Part shown: positions 49,417 to 57,137 of the stretch, piece by piece
Position numbering within the stretch: position 1 is the stretch's first letter
Layout of the letters: every line of letters begins with the position of its first letter
Source: Aliiglaciecola sp. M165
GTDB lineage: Bacteria > Pseudomonadota > Gammaproteobacteria > Enterobacterales > Alteromonadaceae
NCBI RefSeq assembly: GCF_007197995.1
Contig: NZ_VKKH01000007.1
Location: 124,001 to 188,000, forward strand
Direction of reading: 5' to 3'
Length of the DNA: 64,000 nucleotides
Program-made: the position numbers and the translations under genes
The notes under the pieces: generated by a model
Seen by the model: only the letters and a program-made list of their open reading frames with translations
Databases searched by the model: none
What the model was told of the DNA's origin: nothing

Positions 49417-51174
49417 ATGGACTCTGTTTATACTCACCTGTTAGAAAAAGTCACTCACCATTTGTCTGTAGTTTATGACGAAATACTGGGTGACGATACC
49501 ATCGATGATATCGCCATTAGCTTGCTAACAACAATGCGACTCAACAGCGCAGATAGTTTGCTAGCGCCGGAGCCACACAAAAACCTCTGGAGTGAAGAAG
49601 ACATCGTATTAATTACGTATGGCGATAGTGTACTAGCAGAGAACGAAGCCCCTTTACAAACACTTCACCGTTTCTTAAACCACTACTGTGCGGAAACAAT
49701 CAACTCTGTGCACATTCTGCCCTTTTTTCCTTATAGTTCTGATGATGGCTTCTCAGTTATAGACTATTCGAGCGTCAATGAATCACTTGGTGGTTGGGAG
49801 GAAATATCCTCAATTGCCGAAGACTTTTGTTTAATGTCTGATTTAGTTATTAACCATTGCTCTGCTCGCAGTGCGTGGTTCGACAACTTCATCAAAGGTG
49901 AAGGGATCGGGCATGACTTTTTCTTTACCTTAGATGATAGCTTCGACACCGAACATGTTGTCAGGCCAAGAACGTCACCGCTGATTAAAGAAACGGAAAC
50001 CGCATCAGGCGAGAAAAACGTGTGGTGTACTTTTAGCCATGATCAAGTTGACTTTGATTTTAGAAATCCAAAAGTATTGGAAACCTTTGTTTCTATTATT
50101 CGTCAATATTTGGATAATGGCGTGCGAATTTTTAGGCTAGATGCTGTTGCCTTTTTATGGAAGGAATCAGCGACTAAATGTATTAACTTAGAGCAAACCC
50201 ACGAAGTTGTTAGATTACTGCGTACTCTGATTGAATACGCACAACCAGACACTATTATCATTACCGAAACAAACATTCCCAATAGAGAAAACCTAACGTA
50301 TTTTGGCAATGCAAACGAGGCTCATGCCATTTACAATTTTTCATTGCCACCGCTTTTAGTGAACACACTTATTACTGGAAACTGCCATTATCTGAAAAGT
50401 TGGTTAATGAGCATGCCTCCAGCTCAAAATGGCACTGCGTATTTTAACTTCATTGCGTCCCACGATGGCATTGGATTAAGACCCGCGGAGGGCTTACTAA
50501 ATGATAAAGAACTCGCAACGCTGCTCAATACCATGCAAGGCTTTGGTGGCTTGGTTTCTTGGCGTTCGGGAGAAGGTGGCAAACAAAAACCCTATGAGAT
50601 AAACATTACCTTATTCGATGCATTGCAAGGCACAACCAAAGGACCAGATAAATGGGGATTAGAGCGATTTGTTTGCGCTCATGAAATTATGTTCGCGCTG
50701 GAGGGCATACCGGGGATATATGTTCATAGCCTTGTTGCCACCAGTAATGACTACGAAAAAGTGAAAAACACCAGTCATAATCGTTCTATTAATCGTCATA
50801 GGTGGGATTACAGCGCACTAGAAAACGCATTAGAGGATAAGCTAAGCCAACATCACAAAGCACTCTCTCGACTCACTCATTTGCTGTCAATTCGGATTAA
50901 ACAAAAAGCATTTCATCCTAATGCTACACAATTCACGTTGCAACTTGGTAAAAAACTATTTGGTTTTTGGCGCCAAAGCATGGATAGACGTCAAAGTATC
51001 TTTTGTATTTCCAATGTTTCAGACCAACCCAAAAAGGTATTCCTTTCGGATATCAATTTGATTGGTACCGATTGCTGGTGGGACTTGATAAGTGGCAACT
51101 TGATTAATTTCGACGAGCCACAACTGGTTCTCTCACCCTATCAAACCGTGTGGATTAGCAATACCATTTCATAG
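49417..51174 (+). CDS. GH13_18 glucosylglycerate phosphorylase-like enzyme
   Basis: A 585-residue member of the sucrose-phosphorylase-like subfamily of GH13. The catalytic nucleophile is Asp242 (FRLDAVAF), the acid/base Glu284 (IITETN) and the stabiliser Asp350 (ASHDGIG). The N-terminal ITYGDSV and [17 protein letters not shown] segments are typical. Family members split sucrose, glucosylglycerate or related compounds with phosphate. Its place after gpgS and the phosphatase argues for glucosylglycerate + Pi to glucose-1-phosphate + D-glycerate; the kinase in the same operon would use the glycerate. Substrate is an inference. Confidence 0.88.
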   Translation: MDSVYTHLLEKVTHHLSVVYDEILGDDTIDDIAISLLTTMRLNSADSLLAPEPHKNLWSEEDIVLITYGDSVLAENEAPLQTLHRFLNHYCAETINSVHILPFFPYSSDDGFSVIDYSSVNESLGGWEEISSIAEDFCLMSDLVINHCSARSAWFDNFIKGEGIGHDFFFTLDDSFDTEHVVRPRTSPLIKETETASGEKNVWCTFSHDQVDFDFRNPKVLETFVSIIRQYLDNGVRIFRLDAVAFLWKESATKCINLEQTHEVVRLLRTLIEYAQPDTIIITETNIPNRENLTYFGNANEAHAIYNFSLPPLLVNTLITGNCHYLKSWLMSMPPAQNGTAYFNFIASHDGIGLRPAEGLLNDKELATLLNTMQGFGGLVSWRSGEGGKQKPYEINITLFDALQGTTKGPDKWGLERFVCAHEIMFALEGIPGIYVHSLVATSNDYEKVKNTSHNRSINRHRWDYSALENALEDKLSQHHKALSRLTHLLSIRIKQKAFHPNATQFTLQLGKKLFGFWRQSMDRRQSIFCISNVSDQPKKVFLSDINLIGTDCWWDLISGNLINFDEPQLVLSPYQTVWISNTIS

Positions 51175-51207
51175 TGCTCAAAACACGTAAAATCCTTTAA
51201 TTTCATT

Positions 51208-51234
51208 GCGAAAGGGTCATCGTACCCTTTTCGC
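51208..51234 (+). terminator. Possible terminator of the glucosylglycerate operon
   Basis: GCGAAAGGGT (51208-51217) pairs with ACCCTTTTCGC (51224-51234) with one bulged T; loop CATCGT. Only a weak T-rich stretch follows, so efficiency is uncertain. It lies 33 bases after the phosphorylase stop. Confidence 0.6.
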
Positions 51235-51423
51235 TTCACTTTATCTTTCTGATTTATATGCATTTTTTCATATGAAAAAAATAAGTGTCTAAAATGCACA
51301 ACACAATTAGGTGTTATTTACGCCCACACCACACAATGGTTACGCATAACCTAACAAAAACCAATTTAAGCTACTGATATATATGGTTATCTTCAAGTTG
51401 GCACGCAAACTGTAATAGTAAGG

Positions 51424-51479
51424 TCATGCAGCACGGGAAAGATGCTGCTATTTACTCAAAGTGACGCGAAAGCGCATGA
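51424..51479 (+). ncRNA. Structured leader RNA of the EF-hand gene, class unknown
   Basis: In the 355-base spacer between the glucosylglycerate operon and the EF-hand gene, TCATGC (51424-51429) pairs with GCATGA (51474-51479), enclosing a hairpin AGCA/TGCT with a GGGAAAG-containing loop and a CGC-GAAA-GCG tetraloop hairpin. The GTGACGCGAAAGC stretch recalls the GACGCAAAGCC part of c-di-GMP-I (GEMM) riboswitches, but the rest of that consensus is missing. It ends about 50 bases before the start codon. Confidence 0.4.
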
Positions 51480-51529
51480 AGTTTTAAAGTACCAATATAA
51501 CGCGAAAACTTATCAATGGAGAAATGACC

Positions 51530-51739
51530 ATGAAAAAGACAATTTTATTTAGCGCATTAGTTCTAGCTGCAGGCTCTGTATTTGCTCAAGAGGACAAATT
51601 AGCAGTTCTCGATACAGATACAGACGGACGTATCAGTGTTGAAGAAGCAGCAAGTGATCCAGCATTGTCAGCGGTTTTTGCTGAGCTGGATGTCAATAAA
51701 GACGGCTATCTCACACCAAGTGAACTAGCAGAGCACTAA
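51530..51739 (+). CDS. Small secreted EF-hand protein
   Basis: A 69-residue protein (start at 51530, GGAG site 8 bases upstream; ATG 51524 sits too close to it). The signal peptide MKKTILFSALVLAAGSVFA is followed by two canonical calcium loops, DTDTDGRISVEE and DVNKDGYLTPSE, so a single EF-hand pair fills the mature periplasmic protein. Probably a calcium sensor or buffer; partner unknown. It is monocistronic with a strong terminator after it. Confidence 0.9.
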   Translation: MKKTILFSALVLAAGSVFAQEDKLAVLDTDTDGRISVEEAASDPALSAVFAELDVNKDGYLTPSELAEH

Positions 51740-51765
51740 GCATTCTCGCTCATTAGTCTTATAAA

Positions 51766-51794
51766 AAAATACCCGCTAAATTAGCGGGTATTTT
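51766..51794. terminator. Bidirectional terminator between EF-hand gene and porin
   Basis: AAAATACCCGCTAA pairs with TTAGCGGGTATTTT around a single central A, with A and T tracts on the two sides, suiting both convergent genes. Confidence 0.9.
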
Positions 51795-51819
51795 CGTTAG
51801 GCACCTTTTCTTTTAGAGT

Positions 51820-53034
51820 TTAAAAGGAGCCACCAACCCATACCCATAGTTTGTCTGCGTCGACCCTACCGCTTTCCCCTGAATAACTCGCGAATTTAAT
51901 ACCTGCATTATAATGCTTGGCAAACTTTTTGGTGTATTGCAGATTGATCTCCGATCCTAAATCATCAATTTCTGCGGTAGCATCATCTGCCTCAAAATCG
52001 TGATAAACCGCTAACCACTTTCCTCCCCCAAGGCTACCTGACAATGCAAATGAGGTATCGACTAAACCTTGCGCAGGCGTGGCCAAGAATTGATCGGCCC
52101 AACCGTTAAATTTGTGTAAAGTGGCTAAAGGCGTGGCAAAGCCAAATTGTCCGTCGTCTGAGCCAAGAGACTCATAACCGAGCTTGGCAGTAATTCCACT
52201 AACTTGAATTCCCGCTTCGACAAACAAATAGTCCGCATCAAAGTCTGCTTCCGCAGTTTCAAAACTTTGTGACGCAAATTCAGCAGTATATAACACCTTT
52301 AAATTATCAAGGCTCTTAACGCCGTTAAAACGCACACCAAAGGTGTCTAAATTGTTTTCGGTATCGTTATCAACTTCAAGAAAATAACCATAACCTGTCA
52401 ATGTGCCTACCGAGGTTTTGTATGAACCATTTATTACGTGGTCCTTTGAATCAAGGTCTGCACTTTCCCCAAAAATTCTATTCCGTTGATTTAAATATGC
52501 ATAGGTGACAGAGGCATTTTTAGAAGGTGTAAATTTGGCACTCACACCATCAAAAGTTTGCCTATCTTGCCGCCATCCAACGTGACCAACGAACCTGTGG
52601 TTATCAAAAGTTAAAACTTGTCGACCTAACTTCACTAAGACAGAGTCGTTTTTATATTGTATGAACCCCTGGTCAAGTTCGGTAAATTCTGGATCAGCGA
52701 TAACAGAATACTGCCCTGGATTGAAACCAGTGGGTCCTACGGTGTAATCCCCTTCGCCTAATACGATTCGGTTATCTTCCAATTCAATGGTTGCTGAAAA
52801 ACCGTTGATACTGCCTGTTGTATAACCTAAACGCGTTCTCAATGTGAGCGCGCTGGCATCTTCTAATGCGTTATCTTGATCAACAGATTCTAATCTTAAA
52901 CGCATATCTAATTTGGTCGTACCTGATGTCAACGCTTCGGTAATATCATTAGCCTGCGCCAAGCCTGTGTATTGAACCGTCGAGATAGCAAACGCTAAAG
53001 CGATTGCATGTTTTTTGTGTGTTTTGGTTTCCAT
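51820..53034 (-). CDS. Outer-membrane porin, putative nitrate/nitrite porin
   Basis: A 404-residue protein from ATG 53034 (AAGGA site; longer start at 53127 rejected because it precedes the signal peptide). Signal peptide ends near GLAQA|ND. The mature part is strand-rich with DMRLRLESVDQDNA, LTLRTRLGY and VKLGRQVLTFDNHRFVG, resembling alginate-export/Opr-type porins, and ends in WVGGSF with terminal Phe. The gene has a sigma-54-type promoter, NtrC-like sites and a NasT-type attenuator leader, so it is probably the nitrogen-regulated outer-membrane channel of the nitrate system. Substrate is inferred from regulation only. Confidence 0.83.
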   Translation of the reverse strand: METKTHKKHAIALAFAISTVQYTGLAQANDITEALTSGTTKLDMRLRLESVDQDNALEDASALTLRTRLGYTTGSINGFSATIELEDNRIVLGEGDYTVGPTGFNPGQYSVIADPEFTELDQGFIQYKNDSVLVKLGRQVLTFDNHRFVGHVGWRQDRQTFDGVSAKFTPSKNASVTYAYLNQRNRIFGESADLDSKDHVINGSYKTSVGTLTGYGYFLEVDNDTENNLDTFGVRFNGVKSLDNLKVLYTAEFASQSFETAEADFDADYLFVEAGIQVSGITAKLGYESLGSDDGQFGFATPLATLHKFNGWADQFLATPAQGLVDTSFALSGSLGGGKWLAVYHDFEADDATAEIDDLGSEINLQYTKKFAKHYNAGIKFASYSGESGRVDADKLWVWVGGSF

Positions 53035-53159
53035 GATTTTCCTTGTTGCAATGTGTGTGTAATAAATTATTGTTTTAAATTTAGTCAACTCATGTGCACA
53101 ATTTGAATTACATTCTTTTGTATTCACATGAAAAGTAGCTTGATTTCAGAGGTTTAGCA

Positions 53160-53312
53160 AAAACCAGGCAAAAAAAAAGACCCATACAAATCACATGCGT
53201 GATCCTGTATAGGCCTCTTTGCCAAACGTGTAATGTCTCACCAAATCAAACGCAATGTGCTTGCGCTAACTAAGTAAGACTCGACACCATTATGTTTGTT
53301 TTGAAATCTTAG
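53160..53312 (-). promoter_or_regulatory. NasT/ANTAR-type antitermination leader of the porin gene
   Basis: On the minus strand the predicted leader contains a CGCAA/TTGCG hairpin, then GGC-AAAGAG-GCC (53212-53223), a hexaloop with A at position 1 and G at position 4 as in ANTAR-target RNA. Its 3' side overlaps the 5' arm of a hairpin (53179-53217) followed by nine Ts (53170-53178), i.e. a terminator about 135 bases before the porin ATG. The same block recurs before nirB. NasT control is inferred. Confidence 0.7.
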
Positions 53313-53321
53313 TTTTGTCGT

Positions 53322-53337
53322 AGCATTGATGATGCCA
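53322..53337 (-). promoter_or_regulatory. Sigma-54-type promoter of the porin gene
   Basis: TGGCATCATCAATGCT keeps the invariant GG and GC with exactly 10 bases between them (consensus TGGCAC-N5-TTGCA). It places the transcript start near 53311, just before the attenuator leader. Confidence 0.7.
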
Positions 53338-53408
53338 GTTTTTTTCTCTTTAATTTTCAGTTAGTTAAATAAATTCAAACACACCGTAAAAAAGAAATTT
53401 TACTATTC

Positions 53409-53441
53409 GGTGCAAAGTCGCACCAACTAGGTGCCGGTGCA
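53409..53441. promoter_or_regulatory. NtrC-like enhancer cluster
   Basis: GCACCAACTAGGTGC (53420-53434) is a perfect GCACC-N5-GGTGC palindrome, the NtrC core. It is flanked by extra half-sites GGTGC at 53409-53413 and GGTGCA at 53436-53441. The cluster overlaps the 3' end of nasS and lies about 100 bases upstream of the porin sigma-54 promoter, a normal enhancer distance. Confidence 0.7.
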
Positions 53442-54536
53442 TTTCGATTTTATTCCAGCATTTTCATTCAACAAACACCTCATATTCTGATAGATGTCAG
53501 GTCTAAAAACACTGGCAATAAAATCATCTGGAATATCTTCCATGTTGAGTTGACCCGCCTGATGCATTTGCTTTATTAACCACTCACCTCTAACGAGTTC
53601 TGGTTGATTGATCGTTCCATTTCGGTTTGCAGAAAACTGATTATAAGACGGAATACTCCTTGGCGACCGTTCAATATGAGTCAGACAGCTTCCCAATAAG
53701 GAGGGGGCTATTACGTCAATCGACGCATCCAAGTATTTAACTTTACTCAATAACCTCGCAGCCTCAAATCGATTTGGCACCGTCTCCAACCATTGACAAG
53801 CCTCTTGCAAAGCTGCACAGATTGCTAACACAGTGTCAGGATGTTGTTGTTGAAATGAAGATAATAATCCAAGTACTTTTTCGGGTGAATCTTGCCAGAT
53901 ATCAAATGAAGTTAAAGCGGTAATGCCAATACCTGACCTTACAGCTTTAGCATTCCAAGGTCCTCCTACACAAAATCCATCAATTTCGCCTGACTCTAAA
54001 TGTGAAACCATATTGACCGGCGGTACCACAACTATGTCAACATCGTCCCTATTTATTTGTCCTGACGCCAGCCAATCAAGCAATTGATAGTAATGACAAC
54101 TAAAAGGAAAAACATTGGCAAACATAAGTTTTGGGGCGCCTTTTTGCTTTCGCAAATTCACCACATTTTGCAGAAGGTATGCAGCCATAGGTAAAGTTAT
54201 TGAAGTAATTTGGTTTGCTTTGAGAATTTCCTGATGCAAGGATTCAGATAAGGTGATTGCGTTACCATTTAAGCTCAATACCAGTGGTGTAATGACGGAC
54301 GTTTTAATTGTTCCAAGACCCAACGCGCTTGCAATAGGCATGGGCGCTAGCATTTGTGCTGCATCTAGCAAGCCGGCATGCAATTTATCTCTAAGCGTTG
54401 CCCATGAGTTTTGTTTTAATAGCTCTACGTCTAAACCCCACTTTTCAAAATATCCATTTTCTTTGGCAACAATAAGTGGTGCTGAGTCAGTCAATGGAAT
54501 AAAGCCCAAATTGATAGTGCGTTTAAGTTGACTCAT
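53427..54536 (-). CDS. nasS: Nitrate/nitrite sensor NasS (cytoplasmic NrtA/CmpA-like)
   Basis: A 369-residue protein of the NrtA/CmpA periplasmic-binding fold: INLGFIPLTDSAPLIVAKENGYFEKWGLDVELLKQ, QMLAPMPIASALG and the EIDGFCVGGPWNAKAV segment. It lacks a signal peptide, as expected for the cytoplasmic NasS sensor rather than a transporter subunit. NasS holds NasT inactive until nitrate or nitrite binds. Its start overlaps the nasT stop by 4 bases. Confidence 0.9.
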   Translation of the reverse strand: MSQLKRTINLGFIPLTDSAPLIVAKENGYFEKWGLDVELLKQNSWATLRDKLHAGLLDAAQMLAPMPIASALGLGTIKTSVITPLVLSLNGNAITLSESLHQEILKANQITSITLPMAAYLLQNVVNLRKQKGAPKLMFANVFPFSCHYYQLLDWLASGQINRDDVDIVVVPPVNMVSHLESGEIDGFCVGGPWNAKAVRSGIGITALTSFDIWQDSPEKVLGLLSSFQQQHPDTVLAICAALQEACQWLETVPNRFEAARLLSKVKYLDASIDVIAPSLLGSCLTHIERSPRSIPSYNQFSANRNGTINQPELVRGEWLIKQMHQAGQLNMEDIPDDFIASVFRPDIYQNMRCLLNENAGIKSKCTGT

Positions 54537-55147
54537 ACGCTACGTGCTCCCTTGTGAAAACTGTCTAATAGTGAAACAACTGTTTTGGCAACGTCTTCCA
54601 TTTTTTGCCCTGAGTCCATGGCCATCTTACGCATTGAATGAAAGGCTTGCTCTTCGCTCAACCCTTTACTTTTAATCAGCAGTCTCTTGGCTTTATCAAT
54701 GACTTCTTTAGCATCAAGTTGATTTTTGGTTTCAATAAGCTCTGTCTTTAATGAATTAAATTGTGCAAACTGCGCAACCGCAGCGTCTAGTATCGGGGTG
54801 ACTCTTTCAGGGTCAGCGTCTCCAACAATATAAGCACTTACCCCACTTTGCACAGATTGAGTAATGACTTCTGTTTCTTGCTCTGTGCTAAACATTACAA
54901 TCGGTTTTGGATTGAAATGGCTTAGCGTACTGAGACTTTCCAACATATCCCGACTTGGGCTCTCGATGTCAATGACGATAAGGTCTGGCTGCAATTTATC
55001 AACAGTTTTTAACAAGCTCGCGTGTTTGCCTGAATGGTGAGCAATAACATATCTTGTGTCGCACAAGGCATCCTTAAACCCTTGCACTTTTGCATGATCT
55101 TCATCGATTAATAAGACTTTGAGCTTTTCATGTACAACAACTGTCAA
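54533..55147 (-). CDS. nasT: ANTAR-domain antiterminator NasT
   Basis: A 204-residue regulator with an N-terminal receiver-like domain (VLLIDEDHAKVQGF, LIVIDIESPS) and a C-terminal ANTAR RNA-binding domain (KEVIDKAKRLLIKSKGLSEE, MRKMAMDSGQKMEDVA). NasT binds paired hairpins in nitrate operon leaders and prevents termination when NasS has bound nitrate. The start is a TTG at 55147 preceded by GGAAAA. It is transcribed with nasS from a sigma-54-type promoter about 100 bases upstream. Confidence 0.92.
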   Translation of the reverse strand: MTVVVHEKLKVLLIDEDHAKVQGFKDALCDTRYVIAHHSGKHASLLKTVDKLQPDLIVIDIESPSRDMLESLSTLSHFNPKPIVMFSTEQETEVITQSVQSGVSAYIVGDADPERVTPILDAAVAQFAQFNSLKTELIETKNQLDAKEVIDKAKRLLIKSKGLSEEQAFHSMRKMAMDSGQKMEDVAKTVVSLLDSFHKGARSV

Positions 55148-55245
55148 GCGGTTTTCCTATTTTTTCACTCAATTGTATTAACTGAACAATGCCCTATACG
55201 TTAAATAACCTAAGAGCGTAAGTGCGTAGACGTTGGAATAAGAAC

Positions 55246-55261
55246 TGCAAAGGATGCGCCA
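55246..55261 (-). promoter_or_regulatory. Sigma-54-type promoter of nasTS
   Basis: On the minus strand TGGCGCATCCTTTGCA differs from TGGCAC-N5-TTGCA by a single base and keeps GG-N10-GC. It sits about 100 bases before the nasT start. A GCACCAA half-site about 130 bases further upstream (from 55380) may be part of an NtrC site. The rest of the 330-base spacer shows no gene. Confidence 0.75.
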
Positions 55262-55422
55262 TTCACTTCAATTCAAATAAATTTTTATATTTATTTGCTA
55301 TCACATTGATTAATAAAAGATTAATGGCCTAAGGGAGAGACAGATACGGGTATTGCTTCTTTACAATGATCAATGATTCGCACCAACATGAAGCAAAGTG
55401 TATTTTTTTGGGCTAAAAATTA

Positions 55423-55449
55423 AAAATAGCCTGCAAGGCAGGCTATTTT
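55423..55449 (-). terminator. Intrinsic terminator of the DUF3718-like gene
   Basis: AAAATAGCCTGC pairs perfectly with GCAGGCTATTTT across loop AAG; on the minus strand it is followed by a T-rich tail. It lies 28 bases after the gene's stop and shields nasT. Confidence 0.88.
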
Positions 55450-55477
55450 GCCGTAAGTTTGATGAATAACTAACATC

Positions 55478-55795
55478 TTAGAAACTTGTCACATCAAGGT
55501 AAGCAAGTACACTATTGGCTTCTCGTTCCTTTGAGAAAGTAATCAAATCCTTTCCATCACACTGCACACCATTTACAGATGTAACCGCGCGTTTAACGCC
55601 ATCCGTACTCCCTGCAACTTTACCAACTTGAGAACGTAGTTGATGTTTTAACATCTTAACATCATCCATTAGCACCGCTTTACAAAATCCGGCGAAATAC
55701 GTGTCACCTTTAAAACGATACTCATTACTATCAAACATCGATGCATTTGCACTCATCGCAGCAAGTGCAGTAATCGCAATTAAACATTTTTTCAT
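55478..55795 (-). CDS. Small secreted protein, DUF3718-like
   Basis: A 105-residue protein from ATG 55795 (GGAG site). Signal peptide MKKCLIAITALAAMSANA; the mature part has two cysteines (in AGFCKAVLMDDVKMLK and GVQCDGKD), probably a disulfide. The FCKAVLMDD pattern recalls DUF3718, small proteins typical of Alteromonadales and Shewanella. Function is unknown. It separates nasT from the nasA/nirB operon and has its own terminator, so it is an independent unit. Confidence 0.75.
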   Translation of the reverse strand: MKKCLIAITALAAMSANASMFDSNEYRFKGDTYFAGFCKAVLMDDVKMLKHQLRSQVGKVAGSTDGVKRAVTSVNGVQCDGKDLITFSKEREANSVLAYLDVTSF

Positions 55796-56144
55796 TGTTA
55801 ACTCCATAACCTAACAAGGTATAAGCATTCGAGACCATTCTCGAACACCTTTAGTTATGCAATAAAAATTTTGCATTGTCTGTTTTCAATTCGTATCGTT
55901 ATCGTAAAAACTTTGTAAATCAATAAGTTACAAACATGTGATAATCATAACACATTGATTTTATTGTGTTTTTTAGAATCGTATATTTCTTAATAGCATG
56001 AAAAACAAAATATGATGTTCAAATGTTCTAGTTGGAGCAAATAAATTACCCGAATATAGTAAAGTCCTTAGTGCTATGTAAACGGATTTAACACGCTTTA
56101 GCGGACAAGCTGTTTGATCAGTGACATATTCAAGCAGAATCGAC
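55796..56144. other. Spacer upstream of the DUF3718-like gene
   Basis: About 350 bases, AT-rich, with no credible gene. A perfect TTCGAGA/TCTCGAA palindrome (55828-55845) lies just before the DUF3718-like gene and may be an operator. An AT-rich hairpin TTTGTAA/TTACAAA (55912-55934) followed on the minus strand by GTTTTT could weakly end the nir-nas operon. Confidence 0.5.
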
Positions 56145-57137
56145 TTAACAGGAAAGGTCAAATGGCCAAGTTTTATTGCGTGAAAGCCACAATTCCTTTG
56201 CATAGCGGTAAGCGTCAGTCCATTCAAGGTCGTTGACTAATGTCAACATGATAGCCAATGTCCCGACAATTGTGTGAAAAGCGTAACTGTCTTCTTCTCC
56301 CTGCCAAACGTGAACTAACTTTTTACAATCCAATTGTTTTGGCTTCATTTGCCAGTTTTGTTGCACCGCAGATACGCTGATATCAGATTGGTGACGCGCT
56401 CGGCATATCTGAAGGGTGACGTCTCTTTCGGGGTTAAACTCGATCTCTCCGCCTTCACCTCGGAAGCACAGTACGTCTGAATTCCCCAGTAACGCCGCCG
56501 TTTGACTATGTTTCTCGTCAACACCTTTATGGAAAACGCCTTGCAGACTAAACCTAGCGCGGCTTGGGTTGAGCATTCGAGCTAGGGTGTTAGCGCATGA
56601 ACGCAATCCAAACTGCTCTCTTAGTTGAATAATTTCGTCCAGTTGCGGATTGACATCAATCAGGTCCATATAGCACATACCTGACTCGGTTAGCTGTGAT
56701 TGTGCTTGCGTTGCATTTCGCGCTGTTGGGATACCTAAGCTCGGTAACACCACACTCAAATACAGGCGCTTGGAGTCAGGTTCATGTGTACCATGCAAAA
56801 ACAATCGTTTTCCTGTTTGAGCAAGCAATAACGCTGATAACACAAACCAGGGGTGTTGACGTCGTTTCCCTGCGTAACACCCCATATCCAAATCAGTCTC
56901 GAGTGAGGTGACCTCTTTGATAGTATGATGATCAAAGGCTTCAACAAAACCGGCTAATTCTTCCGGTGTTTCTTCTCTGACTCTTAACAACATCAAGAAG
57001 GCGCCTTTCTGCTCGGCCGTTACGCTTCCGGAAATGATCATCGACATCGCGTCATAAGCTTCACTTTGAGAGAGTGTCCGACCTGCTCGTTGTCCTCTTC
57101 CAATTGCTTGAATATATTGTTTGAATGCTGCGCTCAT
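56145..57137 (-). CDS. TrpD2/YbiB-like glycosyltransferase-family-3 protein
   Basis: A 330-residue protein of the anthranilate phosphoribosyltransferase fold: the N-terminal helices GRTLSQSEAYDAMSMIISG and the EELAGFVEAF segment are typical. The PRPP-binding GTGGD of true TrpD is replaced by GCYAGKRRQHPW, as in TrpD2/YbiB proteins, which bind nucleic acid rather than make tryptophan. It overlaps cobA by 4 bases at the end of the nirB-nirD-nasA-cobA operon, a location seen for such homologues in other proteobacteria. Its role in nitrate use is unknown. Confidence 0.85.
   Translation of the reverse strand: MSAAFKQYIQAIGRGQRAGRTLSQSEAYDAMSMIISGSVTAEQKGAFLMLLRVREETPEELAGFVEAFDHHTIKEVTSLETDLDMGCYAGKRRQHPWFVLSALLLAQTGKRLFLHGTHEPDSKRLYLSVVLPSLGIPTARNATQAQSQLTESGMCYMDLIDVNPQLDEIIQLREQFGLRSCANTLARMLNPSRARFSLQGVFHKGVDEKHSQTAALLGNSDVLCFRGEGGEIEFNPERDVTLQICRARHQSDISVSAVQQNWQMKPKQLDCKKLVHVWQGEEDSYAFHTIVGTLAIMLTLVNDLEWTDAYRYAKELWLSRNKTWPFDLSC

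Noticed and set aside
51424-51479. Firm assignment as a GEMM (c-di-GMP-I) riboswitch
   Set aside because: Only the GACGC-AAAGC-like part matches; the CACGCACAGGGCAAACC half is not present, so I kept it as an unclassified structured leader.
55973-56227. An 84-residue open frame partly inside the TrpD2-like gene
   Set aside because: No signal, motif or ribosome-binding site; overlaps the end of a well-supported gene in another frame.
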